A DNA stretch of 64,000 nucleotides from Comamonadaceae bacterium (GTDB lineage: Bacteria > Pseudomonadota > Gammaproteobacteria > Burkholderiales > Burkholderiaceae_C). The stretch is from assembly GCA_027488215.1 (NCBI GenBank), contig JAIYCB010000044.1, forward strand, positions 62,001 to 126,000, in the 5' to 3' direction. A program made the translations under genes and the position numbers. The notes beneath the pieces are model-generated. The model had not been told where the DNA came from. It made no database searches and was given only the letters and a program-made list of their open reading frames with translations. Shown piece by piece: positions 49,711 to 59,180 of this stretch. Every line of letters begins with the position of its first letter. Position 1 is the stretch's first letter.

Positions 49711-50634
49711 TCAAAACGGCGGCATGCCCATACCACCACCCGCGCTTTCAATGGTGGCGGCAAACACGATGCCGATGAAGGTGCGGGCCGAGGTGGGATT
49801 GAGGATGGCGGTCACGATGCCCACCACTTCGCCGGCCATGTTGATCAGGGGCCCACCCGAGTTGCCGGGGTTGGCGGCGGCATCGGCCTGGATCAGGCCA
49901 CGCATCATGGTTTTGCCTTCAGAGCCGAACGACCGGTTCAGGCCCGAGACCACACCGGCCGAGACCGAGGGACCGATGCCGAACGGAAAACCGACCGCCA
50001 CCACTTCGTCACCCGGCTGCAGGTTCTGGCTGCTGCCCAAGGTGGCGGGCTGCAAATCGTCGGGCAGGCGCTTGGCCTTGATCACGGCCAGATCATTTTC
50101 GGGTTGCACACCTATCACCAGAGCCTCTGACTCCGTACCATCGGCAAAAGTAACCTGGATGCGCTTGGCGCCTTGCACCACATGCAAATTGGTCAGGATA
50201 ACGCCTTCTTCCGAGATCACAACACCAGAACCCACGCCGGTGTTTTGCATTTCGCCCTTGGGATTTTTTCTGTCTTCGTCCTGGGTTTGCACACGCACCA
50301 CCGAAGGCGCGATCAGCTGCGCGGCGCGGGCAGCCCGCGAAGGCAGGTCTTGGGTGTTCAGGGTGTGCAGCACCGCCGCGTTGATGTCATCTTGGGTCAG
50401 CCGCTGCGGTGTGCCCGCTTGCCGGGTCAGGGCCCAAGTGAGCGTGGCCGTGAGAAGAGCGCACAGCAGCAACGCAGCCCAAAGCGGCAGGGTTTGAAAC
50501 CGCTGGGTGATGCTGCGAGCGCTGCGGGAGGCCGCGCCTACAGGATGAGTCAACGCCGCTTTTGCCGGTGCAGCAGGCAATCTGACAGCCTCTTGTGCAG
50601 AGGGCTTTCGGCTGTAAAGCGCAGCGCGTTTCAT
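49711..50634 (-). CDS. S1C trypsin-like serine protease, HtrA/DegP-type catalytic domain without visible PDZ domain
   Basis: GSGVVISEEGVILTNLHVVQGA, ENDLAVIK, AAANPGNSGGPLINMAGEVVGI; N-terminal TM LPLWAALLLCALLTATLTWAL. Confidence 0.9.
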   Translation of the reverse strand: MKRAALYSRKPSAQEAVRLPAAPAKAALTHPVGAASRSARSITQRFQTLPLWAALLLCALLTATLTWALTRQAGTPQRLTQDDINAAVLHTLNTQDLPSRAARAAQLIAPSVVRVQTQDEDRKNPKGEMQNTGVGSGVVISEEGVILTNLHVVQGAKRIQVTFADGTESEALVIGVQPENDLAVIKAKRLPDDLQPATLGSSQNLQPGDEVVAVGFPFGIGPSVSAGVVSGLNRSFGSEGKTMMRGLIQADAAANPGNSGGPLINMAGEVVGIVTAILNPTSARTFIGIVFAATIESAGGGMGMPPF

Positions 50635-50689
50635 CGTGGTTGGGGCCTTCGGTGATACAGTGTGCAGACTTCATAGCACGCCGCACAAC

Positions 50690-51763
50690 ATGCACTTTAT
50701 CTGGCCCGAGCTGCTTTGGCTATTGCTGTTGATCCCCCTGTTGGTGGTGGGGTACATCCGGGCTTTGCGCCGCAAACGCACCTCGGTGGTGCGTTACTCC
50801 AGCATTGACCTGATTCGGCCAGCTTTAGGACGGGGGCACCGGATCCGCAGACACATCCCACCTGCGCTCCTTTTGTGCGCCCTGTCTTTGGTCTTGCTTG
50901 GCACCGCCCGCCCCAGTGCCCGGATCTCTTTGCCTGCCGACTACCTGACTCTGGTGCTGGCCATGGATGTGTCACGCAGCATGCTGGCTGAAGACGTACC
51001 GCCCAGCCGAATTGTTGCCGCCCAGCAGGCGGCCAAAACCTTTCTTCAGGAACTGCCACGCCATGTGCGCGTGGCCGTGGTGTCTTTTGCGGGCAACGCC
51101 CAGTTGGTGCAAGGCGTGACGGACCAGAAAGACGAGTTGATGGCTGCCATTGACGGCTTTCAACTGCAGCGCGGCACGGCCACCGGCAGTGGCTTGCTGG
51201 TGGCACTGAACACCTTGTTGCCCGAATCCGCCATTGACTTGGAGTCGGTCTTGTATGGCGCCGAGTTCAAGTCGGGCAAGCTCGAGGCGCAAGGCGGCGC
51301 GCTGTCGGGGCGTTCCCTGGACCAGCGCCCTGACACGGGTGCACAAGCGCCGTCCAAACCGGTGCCTGTGGGTTCGTACACCGCTGGTGCGGTGATCTTG
51401 TTGTCCGACGGGCGCCGCACCACCGGACCTGATCCTGTCGAAGTGGCCAAATGGGCGGCTTCCAAGGGGGTGCGTGTTTACACCGTGGCCTTTGGCACGC
51501 CCAATGGGTTCATACCTGGTTTGGAGGGCTTTTCTTTTTATGCCAAGGTGGACGAAGAGGCTTTGCAAAAAGTGGCCGAAACCACGGGCGCCGAGTTTTT
51601 CAGAGCCACCAATGCAGGTGATTTGGCCTTGATCTATCAGCACCTGTCGTCCAAGTTCACCCTTGAAAGACGCGACACCGAAATCACCGCTTTGCTGGCG
51701 GCGCTGGCCGGGGTTTTGGTGTTGCTGGCCATGGGCTTGTCGATGCGCTGGTTCCGACACTGA
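50690..51763 (+). CDS. VWA domain-containing membrane protein (BatA-like), paralog of 46503-47600
   Basis: MHFIWPELLWLLLLIPLLVVGYIRALRRKR; MIDAS LAMDVSRSMLAEDVPPSRIVAAQQAAKTF. Confidence 0.87.
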   Translation: MHFIWPELLWLLLLIPLLVVGYIRALRRKRTSVVRYSSIDLIRPALGRGHRIRRHIPPALLLCALSLVLLGTARPSARISLPADYLTLVLAMDVSRSMLAEDVPPSRIVAAQQAAKTFLQELPRHVRVAVVSFAGNAQLVQGVTDQKDELMAAIDGFQLQRGTATGSGLLVALNTLLPESAIDLESVLYGAEFKSGKLEAQGGALSGRSLDQRPDTGAQAPSKPVPVGSYTAGAVILLSDGRRTTGPDPVEVAKWAASKGVRVYTVAFGTPNGFIPGLEGFSFYAKVDEEALQKVAETTGAEFFRATNAGDLALIYQHLSSKFTLERRDTEITALLAALAGVLVLLAMGLSMRWFRH

Positions 51764-51896
51764 CATGCGGTATGCAGACCCGATTCACCCAACGCCATCG
51801 AACACAACGCGAACTTAGCAAACGAGGCAGCATGCCTCTTGTCTGAAGAATCAGCTCAATCCACTTGAGTACAGCCAGCAATTCATCAAGGTGAAC

Positions 51897-52775
51897 ATGA
51901 CCCCCATTGATCCTGAACTTCGGCGCACTTGGCTTTTTGGTCCGGGCGCAGACTCTGCAGCACACGGTGCGATGGTTGCCAGCCCCGCAGATGCGCTGAT
52001 TGCTGACCTCGAAGACTTCACCCCACCACAGCGTCGTCCTCAAGCCCGCGAGAGCATCGCAGCGCTGCTGGCCCACTGGCGCACGGCAGGCAAGGTGGCG
52101 GTGGTTCGCATCAACGACTTGGCTACAGATGGGCTTGTCGATCTGAGTGCGGCCATGCCAGGCCGTCCCCATGTGGTCGCCTACCCGATGGCTGCAAGCG
52201 CTGAACAAATGAGGACATTGCACGAAGCGATCACCGCCATGGAGAGAAACCTTGGCATAGAGTTGGGGACCACTGAAATACTGCCTGTTTGTGAAACCGC
52301 ATTGGGCGTGGTGGACGTGCGCAACATCGTGGCCGGTAGCAGCAGAATCCGTTGCGCTCTGCTGGGCGCTGAAGACCTTGCAGCCGACCTGTGCGCCGAG
52401 CGCCAACCGGATGCCAATGAGTTGGACTACGCCAGGCGTCGTTTCATACTCGAGTGTCGCGCTGCCGCGGTAGAGCCTGTGGATGCCCCTTACACCTTTG
52501 CAGATGCCGAAGGCGCCTTTAACGAGACCCAGTACAGCAGGCGACTTGGGTACCGCAGCAAGTCACTCGTGCGGCCTGACCATGCTGCCCCGCTCAATTC
52601 AGCATTGACCCCCAGCCATGCGGATGTAGATCGCGCCAGCGCCATGGTCACGGCCTTTGAGGCTGCACGCGCTCGGGGCGAGGACCGGACGCTCGTTGAC
52701 GGGCTTTGGGTGGAAGTGCCCACCTACCGCAATGCACTGAGAACGCTAGAGCGGGCACGGCGGCTGACAGCCTGA
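51897..52775 (+). CDS. HpcH/HpaI aldolase / citrate lyase family protein
   Basis: RRTWLFGPGADSAAHGAMVASPADALIADLEDFTPPQRRPQAR, VVRINDLATDGLVDLSA, CALLGAEDLAADLCAER. Confidence 0.83.
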   Translation: MTPIDPELRRTWLFGPGADSAAHGAMVASPADALIADLEDFTPPQRRPQARESIAALLAHWRTAGKVAVVRINDLATDGLVDLSAAMPGRPHVVAYPMAASAEQMRTLHEAITAMERNLGIELGTTEILPVCETALGVVDVRNIVAGSSRIRCALLGAEDLAADLCAERQPDANELDYARRRFILECRAAAVEPVDAPYTFADAEGAFNETQYSRRLGYRSKSLVRPDHAAPLNSALTPSHADVDRASAMVTAFEAARARGEDRTLVDGLWVEVPTYRNALRTLERARRLTA

Positions 52776-52839
52776 GACGAGACCCATCATTGGGCGTGAA
52801 TTTTTCTTCACCCCACCTATCCAAAAACTTAATTCAGCC

Positions 52840-53649
52840 ATGAAAACAGCCAAAAATTTTTCTCCAGTTGTCGTCGTCACCGGAGGCGCTCGCGGTATTG
52901 GTCTGGAGATTTGCCACACTTTCCTCAAGCGCGGTTACCGCGTAGCGGCTCTGGATACAGACAAGGAAACGTTGACCAAAACCAAAGTCCATTTCAACAA
53001 CCCCGACTTCCTCGCGATTCACTGTGATGTGTCCAAGCCCCACCAAGTATCACGCTCTGTCGCTCGAATCGAGAAAAAATTCGGTCGCATCGATTCACTC
53101 GTCAACAACGCTGGCGTCGCCATTTTCAAACCGATACTGGAAGTGACTTGGCAAGATTGGCGCTACATCATGGACACCAATTTGGACGGTGCCTTTTGGT
53201 GCACCCAGTCATGTGCCAAGGTCATGCTCAAAAACGGGGGTGGAAGCGTCGTCAACATTGCTTCGATCTCGGGCCTCAGAGCCAGCACCCTCAGGGTGGC
53301 CTACGGCACCAGCAAAGCGGCCATCATCCACCTCACCAAACAGCAAGCGGCTGAATTGGGGGATGTTGGCATCCGCGTGAACTGCGTCGCTCCCGGACCC
53401 GTGGCCACTGAAATGGCCAAGTTGGTCCACAGCAAAGCCATCATCAAAGATTATCACGACACCATTCCCATGAACCGGTATGGCAGCACAGAAGAAATCG
53501 CCAATGCAGTGGCTTTTCTTTGCAGCCGTGAAGCCAGTTACATCAATGGCCAAACCATCGCGGTCGACGGTGGGTTTGATGCTTCAGGTGTCGGCTTGCC
53601 CACTTTGCGCAAAAATCGCAAAATCGTGTTGCCATCCAAGCAGAAGTGA
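52840..53649 (+). CDS. SDR family oxidoreductase
   Basis: VVVTGGARGIGLEICHTF, NNAGVAIF, YGTSKAAIIHLTKQQAAE (YxxxK), VNCVAPGPVATEM. Confidence 0.92.
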   Translation: MKTAKNFSPVVVVTGGARGIGLEICHTFLKRGYRVAALDTDKETLTKTKVHFNNPDFLAIHCDVSKPHQVSRSVARIEKKFGRIDSLVNNAGVAIFKPILEVTWQDWRYIMDTNLDGAFWCTQSCAKVMLKNGGGSVVNIASISGLRASTLRVAYGTSKAAIIHLTKQQAAELGDVGIRVNCVAPGPVATEMAKLVHSKAIIKDYHDTIPMNRYGSTEEIANAVAFLCSREASYINGQTIAVDGGFDASGVGLPTLRKNRKIVLPSKQK

Positions 53650-53736
53650 TTCCCTTGCCGAATTTGATGGACCTCAATCAGCGAACCAGAATGCAGAAAG
53701 GCATTTGAATTCTCTGCACCCAACCGGAGACTGTAC

Positions 53737-55476
53737 ATGCGTCCGATCTTTCTCGCACCCACAATGCTGATGATCAGCCTGGCCCTGGCGGGCTGCGGCT
53801 CGATGTCCCGGCTCACGCCTGCACCCCAATTGACGCCAGCCCAACCAGCTGTTTTGCTGAGCTGCGAGAACCTCACAGGGTTTACTTTTCCCAACACCAC
53901 CATTTCTGCCGCAAGGGTGGTGGCTCCAGGCGCTTTAAGCAATGCGGGTCAGCCTGTAGGCGAGCACTGCCAAGTGACAGGCCAAATGAACCGCCGCATC
54001 GGCATGGTGGACGGGCAGAACTATGCGATCGGCTTCGAAATGCGCCTGCCCCGCCAATGGAGCGGCCGCTACCTCTACCAGGGCAACGGGGGCACCGACG
54101 GCATGGTGGTGACGGCCGATGGCGGTGCCTCCATGGGCAGCGGCGGCATTTTGCGCCACGGACTCCAGCAAGGCTTTGCGGTGATCAGCTCCGATGCAGG
54201 ACACACCTCGGCGCAAAACCCTTTGTTCGGACTCGATCCACAGGCCCGGCTGGACTACGGCTATCAGGCGGTCGGCACGCTCACGCCCATGGCCAAGGCC
54301 CTGATCCGGGCGGCCTACGGCAAAGGGCCAGACCGCTCCTACATTGGCGGCACCTCCAATGGCGGACGACACGCCCTGGTGGCCGCTTCCCGCTATGCCG
54401 CCGAGTACGACGGCATTCTGGCCAACGCACCGGGCATCCATCTGCCCAAAGCGTCGGTGTCCAACCTCTCGCATGTCAAACGCTGGAGCTCGGTGGCCAC
54501 CACCCAGATGGTCAATGGACTGCCGGATTTGGAATCGGCCTTGCCGGTGGCCGAACGTCGTCTGATCGCCAACGCCATCCTTTCTCGCTGCGATGCGCTC
54601 GACGGCCTGGTCGATGGTCTGGTGCAGGACACCGACGCCTGCCGCAGCGCCTTCGACCTGCAGCGTGATGTGCCCACCTGCAGCGCAGCGCGCGATGGCA
54701 GTTGCCTGAGCAGTGCCCAAAAATCGGTGGTGGCTGCCGCATTCGCCCCGGTCAGGCGGGCCAGCGGCGAGGCGTTCTACCCAGGCTTCCCCTTCGACCC
54801 GGGCATCGCCCAGCCGGGCTGGGCGGAATGGAAGTTCCGCAATTCGGTGAGGACGGCCCGTAACCCGGTCTCTGTGGGCTTCATTTTCTCGACACCGCCC
54901 TCATCCGATCTGGCCAAGGCCCGGGACCCTTCTCGCACCCTGGCCTTTGCGCAGAACTTCGACATCGAAACCGAAGCGCCCAAGATCTTTGCGACCAACA
55001 GCACCTACACCGAAAGCGGCATGTCGTTCATGACGCCGCCCCAGGCACACCGACTCGACGCGCTGCGGGAGCGCGGTGGCAAGATCATCGTGGTGCACGG
55101 CACGTCCGATCCGATCTTCTCGATCGACGACACCGTGGCCTGGTACAAGGCACTCGACGCGCACCACCGTGGGCAGGCCAATACATTCGCCCGCTTCTTC
55201 CCGGTGCCGGGCATGGGCCACTCGCGCGGAGGTCCCGCGACCGAGCAGTTCGATGCGCTCGGTGCGCTGGTTGAGTGGGTGGAATACGGGCGCGCGCCCG
55301 ACCGCATCGTGGCGGGTGTGCGCGGTCCGGGCAACCCGGGCGGTGCCAACCCCGATGTGCCGGCTTCGTGGTCGCCCACACGCACCCGGCCGCTGTGCCC
55401 TTACCCATTGATCGCACGCTTCAAGGGGGGCGACAGCGATTTGGCAGCAAGTTTTGCCTGCGAGACCGGTCCTTAG
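53737..55476 (+). CDS. Tannase/feruloyl esterase family alpha/beta hydrolase, predicted lipoprotein
   Basis: MLMISLALAGCGS lipobox; YLYQGNGGTDGMVVTADGG, DRSYIGGTSNGGRHALVAASRYAAEYDGILANAPG, VPGMGHSRGGP. Confidence 0.88.
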   Translation: MRPIFLAPTMLMISLALAGCGSMSRLTPAPQLTPAQPAVLLSCENLTGFTFPNTTISAARVVAPGALSNAGQPVGEHCQVTGQMNRRIGMVDGQNYAIGFEMRLPRQWSGRYLYQGNGGTDGMVVTADGGASMGSGGILRHGLQQGFAVISSDAGHTSAQNPLFGLDPQARLDYGYQAVGTLTPMAKALIRAAYGKGPDRSYIGGTSNGGRHALVAASRYAAEYDGILANAPGIHLPKASVSNLSHVKRWSSVATTQMVNGLPDLESALPVAERRLIANAILSRCDALDGLVDGLVQDTDACRSAFDLQRDVPTCSAARDGSCLSSAQKSVVAAAFAPVRRASGEAFYPGFPFDPGIAQPGWAEWKFRNSVRTARNPVSVGFIFSTPPSSDLAKARDPSRTLAFAQNFDIETEAPKIFATNSTYTESGMSFMTPPQAHRLDALRERGGKIIVVHGTSDPIFSIDDTVAWYKALDAHHRGQANTFARFFPVPGMGHSRGGPATEQFDALGALVEWVEYGRAPDRIVAGVRGPGNPGGANPDVPASWSPTRTRPLCPYPLIARFKGGDSDLAASFACETGP

Positions 55477-55655
55477 GAATTTGCAGCATGGTCACGCTCT
55501 CGCAGGCAATGAACTCATTGGTTGACCAAAGTGATGGATATTCTGCACCACGGCGACATTGGTTCGCACACTTTAAGTCACAGACAGTTTGATTTCTTGC
55601 TCACGGCCCCATCTTTTCAAAGCATGAGGGCTTATTAAAAACCGTTGAGATTTGC

Positions 55656-57878
55656 TCACCGAACGATTGGGGCAATGCTGCTGTACTGGTCCGTCCACAG
55701 CCTCAAACTCGGTTGGTCATAAGGCTCGTGCCTGAGCAAACGACCCTGATCGTCCCGAACTTCGCGGTTAACAGAAGGGTTTGCCTTCAGATAAGCCTGG
55801 TCCTGCGTCATGATGAAGTGCAGGTTCCTTCTCACATTGCGCATCTCATCGAAGGCCTGGTATTTGTGCCGATAGGCCATGCCCAAAACCTCGGCTTGGG
55901 CTTTCACAATCGGGTAAAGATTCAAATAAGCGTTCGTGATGTTGATCGCGATGTGACCATCCGGCTTCAAGTGGTTGCGGTAAATCTGAAACGCCTCACG
56001 GGTCAGCAAATGGATGGGTACCGATCCGCCTGTGAAAGCGTCCAGCACAATCACGTCGTACAACTTGTCTTTGGGCAATTGCTCCATGCGCAAGCGGGCA
56101 TCCCCCAACATAATGTTCTGCTCACCCGCTTTGCAGGTGGACAAGTTGTCAAACCACTTCTGCGCAAACTGCACGGCCGCAGGGTTGATTTCATAAAAGT
56201 CATAGGCATCGGCTTGGCGTGCATAGTTGGCCAAGGTACCCGCACCCAAACCAATCAAGGCCACCGACAACGACGGCTTTTGGTCCATGGCCCACAGCAA
56301 GGTCTCACCGATACCGCTGTCACGCGCGTAGTACGTGGTCGGCACATGGCGCAACGCATCAGATAAAAACTGCTGTCCGTGGGTCACGTTCCCACTGAAA
56401 AAGACACGGTCGTTGCGTTCGGGCTCAGAGTTAAAGCGTCGCTCCTTGACCGACACGGTGCCATAAAAATTCCGCACTTGGTCGAGCAAAACTTCCGTTC
56501 GATCATCCTTGCGGACCTCACGCCAAGACCACGGGTTTTGCATGACAAATAACAGCGCCACCATGACCAGTGCCGTTACCCCCCCCACAACACGAGGCAC
56601 AAGTCCACGAATTTTCACCGCAGAACGGAACAACACATGGCACGCCAACAAAGCCACCAGGACCAGCGCCAACAACCACTCATGGTAGTCGTCAAAGAAC
56701 TGGGTGGCCACGAGGGTGACGAACAAGCCTCCGAAAGCCCCCCCAACCGACATACACAGGTAGAACTCGGTCAAGCGACGCGTATCCACCGGCCTGCAGC
56801 GGTACAACTCACCGTGACACAGCATGCACACCACAAACAGCAAGGCGTAGTGTGACCATCGCACCTCATTGACGCCATAGTCCCAATCGATACCGAGCCA
56901 ACGCGGTATGTCGTTCAAGCCCGAAGTGGCCATCAACAAAACCAGCGTGAGAAACGCAAACAACTTCGGGCGGTACCAGCGAGGATGGTCAAAGGTCAGG
57001 ATGAAAGTGACCAGGTACAAACCCAGCGTCGAAATCCACAGCCTTGGCTCGGGTGCCACATCGTGGCTGATCTGATCGGTGGTCGCAATGAAAACCAATG
57101 AGGCCAATGCCGGCAATGCCACCCAGGACAGACGCTGAACCAGGGAGGGTTTCAGCGTGCTGACCGCGTCCCCCAGTGTGGCTGGCACACCCCCTGCCCC
57201 GTCAGAATGGGTTGCGCCAACGGCAGTCTTGTTTTGCCATGCGCCCAAAGCCACCGGCAAACACAGCAAGGCAAACACCCAAAAGCCCGCGGTCCAAAGA
57301 CGACCCATTTCCTGCTGCTCCAGCCAAGGCTCCAGCACATACGGAAATGACAAAAGTGCGAGGAACGAGCCCACATTGGACAAAGCATACAAACGAAAAA
57401 CCGATGAGGCGTGTGCTGTGCTGGTGAACCAGTGCTGGACCAAAGGCCCGGTGGTCGCCAAACAAAAATAAGGCAAACCCACACTCGCACCCAAAATCAG
57501 CAGAACCTGAAAAACCGGGGAGTCAGGTGATTCGGGACGCAGCTCCGCGCCAGGAAGCACTCTGGCCGCCAGCAAGGCTGCCACGACCAACAAGATCACA
57601 TGGATACGCGCCTGGGTTTTCCGGGAGGGCAACGCTGCCAAAGCATGGGCATACAGGTAGCCCAAACACAACAGGCTTTGGAAAAACAGCATGGCTGTGG
57701 TCCACACTGCGGGACTGCCGCCAAACCATGGCAGGATTTGTTTGCTGAGCAGGGGCTGAACCTGAAACAACAAAAAAGCGCTCGTAAATATCGTCAGCGC
57801 AAAAGGCAAGAAACTCCAGGGATTGGGGGATTGGCTTGGTAAGGGACGGGTCATGATCGCGCTTAGACTGGAAATCAA
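55656..57878 (-). CDS. Fused MFS-like / spermidine synthase domain protein
   Basis: N-terminal multi-TM region; C-terminal SVALIGLGAGTLANYARQADAYDFYEINPAAVQFAQKWF...YDVIVLDAFTGGSVPIHLLTREAFQIYRNHLKPDGHIAINITN. Confidence 0.87.
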   Translation of the reverse strand: MISSLSAIMTRPLPSQSPNPWSFLPFALTIFTSAFLLFQVQPLLSKQILPWFGGSPAVWTTAMLFFQSLLCLGYLYAHALAALPSRKTQARIHVILLVVAALLAARVLPGAELRPESPDSPVFQVLLILGASVGLPYFCLATTGPLVQHWFTSTAHASSVFRLYALSNVGSFLALLSFPYVLEPWLEQQEMGRLWTAGFWVFALLCLPVALGAWQNKTAVGATHSDGAGGVPATLGDAVSTLKPSLVQRLSWVALPALASLVFIATTDQISHDVAPEPRLWISTLGLYLVTFILTFDHPRWYRPKLFAFLTLVLLMATSGLNDIPRWLGIDWDYGVNEVRWSHYALLFVVCMLCHGELYRCRPVDTRRLTEFYLCMSVGGAFGGLFVTLVATQFFDDYHEWLLALVLVALLACHVLFRSAVKIRGLVPRVVGGVTALVMVALLFVMQNPWSWREVRKDDRTEVLLDQVRNFYGTVSVKERRFNSEPERNDRVFFSGNVTHGQQFLSDALRHVPTTYYARDSGIGETLLWAMDQKPSLSVALIGLGAGTLANYARQADAYDFYEINPAAVQFAQKWFDNLSTCKAGEQNIMLGDARLRMEQLPKDKLYDVIVLDAFTGGSVPIHLLTREAFQIYRNHLKPDGHIAINITNAYLNLYPIVKAQAEVLGMAYRHKYQAFDEMRNVRRNLHFIMTQDQAYLKANPSVNREVRDDQGRLLRHEPYDQPSLRLWTDQYSSIAPIVR

Positions 57879-58024
57879 ACCAGCACTTTCAAATTGATAA
57901 AAAATTCAACGCCTTGCCATCCATACAAACAGCAAACCTTCTTTTCACACCTGAACAGCACCGATTTTACAATTGCCAATTTGAATAATGTCCCGTCGTT
58001 GTGATGGGTTAAAAGTTGTTTTTC

Positions 58025-58095
58025 AAGTCATTAAAAATTAAATTAAAATTTTATTTTTGTATATTTTTATATTTAATAATTTTTAATTTTTTTAT
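58025..58095. other. Strongly AT-rich intergenic tract
   Basis: attaaaaattaaattaaaattttatttttgtatatttttatatttaataatttttaatttttt in an otherwise GC-rich window. Confidence 0.8.
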
Positions 58096-58281
58096 GTTAG
58101 CCGAGCCCTTATGCGTGCAAAAAATCAACATGGCTTCCGAATCAAGGGTAAACACCAGTCGGCAATAAATACAGGTTTCATCAAAGTTAATGCAAATAAA
58201 GAATAATCTTATTTTTAACCAAGGCACTGCCTTTGCTCAGATCTGCATGGCCAAATCCAACGCGTTTCAAAGGAATCGATC

Positions 58282-59151
58282 ATGAAGTTATCCCGTGTTT
58301 TGTTGCCCATCCTGCTGACCAGCTGGCTCAATGTGGCCTGCGCATCCACCACCGCCACACCTGCCGCCAACACGGCCAGCCCAAAACCCGCCACAACGAC
58401 CTACGAGCCCGTGCGCGGTCAAGCCGGCAAAGATGTGATCTGGATCCCAACCCCGGAAGGTCTGATCGACAAAATGCTCACTGCAGCCAAGGTCACCGAT
58501 CAAGACAGATTGTTTGATTTGGGCGCAGGTGACGGCATCATCGCCATCACCGCAGCACGCAAATTCGGTGCCAAATCGGTGGGCATTGAGTACAACCCCG
58601 ACATGGCCCAGTTTGCCCGTCGCAAGGTTGCCGAAGCTGGCGTGACCGACAAAGTGAAGATCATCACAGGGGACATCTTCCAAGAAGACTTCAGTTCTGC
58701 CACCGTAGTCACCCTCTATCTGATGCCTCATCTCAACTTGAAGCTGCGTCCCATCTTGCTCAAGATGAAGCCTGGCACTCGGGTGGTCTCGCATGCCTTC
58801 ACCATGGGCGACTGGGAGCCCGATGAAACCATGTCTTACCAACACTCACAAGGCTATTTTTGGGTGGTCCCCGCACAAATAGAGGGGGATTGGGTGATGA
58901 CGGGGTTGGGCGAAGGACCCATGCGCATGAGCATGAGTCAATCCTTTCAAAACATTGGCGGGATTCTCACCCGTGGCAGCCAAACCCATGCCATGTTGGG
59001 TGCCAGATTGCGTGGCGATGAAATCAAATTCCAATTCATCACTCAGGACCGCAAGGTGCACGCCTTCTCTGGCCGCGTAGAAGGTCGCCGCATCACGGGC
59101 ACGGTTGTCTCTGATTACATGCATACACCCGTCGAAATCACCCGGCCTTGA
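58282..59151 (+). CDS. Class I SAM-dependent methyltransferase with N-terminal signal peptide
   Basis: MKLSRVLLPILLTSWLNVACAS leader; DRLFDLGAGDGIIAITAARKFGAKSVGIEYNPDMAQFARRKV SAM motifs I/II. Confidence 0.82.
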   Translation: MKLSRVLLPILLTSWLNVACASTTATPAANTASPKPATTTYEPVRGQAGKDVIWIPTPEGLIDKMLTAAKVTDQDRLFDLGAGDGIIAITAARKFGAKSVGIEYNPDMAQFARRKVAEAGVTDKVKIITGDIFQEDFSSATVVTLYLMPHLNLKLRPILLKMKPGTRVVSHAFTMGDWEPDETMSYQHSQGYFWVVPAQIEGDWVMTGLGEGPMRMSMSQSFQNIGGILTRGSQTHAMLGARLRGDEIKFQFITQDRKVHAFSGRVEGRRITGTVVSDYMHTPVEITRP

Positions 59152-59180
59152 GACACATTTGATAGAAACAACCGAGTTGG

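Noticed and set aside
48554-50497. 647-aa plus-strand ORF
   Set aside because: Fully antisense to the well-supported MoxR and S1C protease genes; composition is typical of the mirror frame of GC-rich coding DNA.
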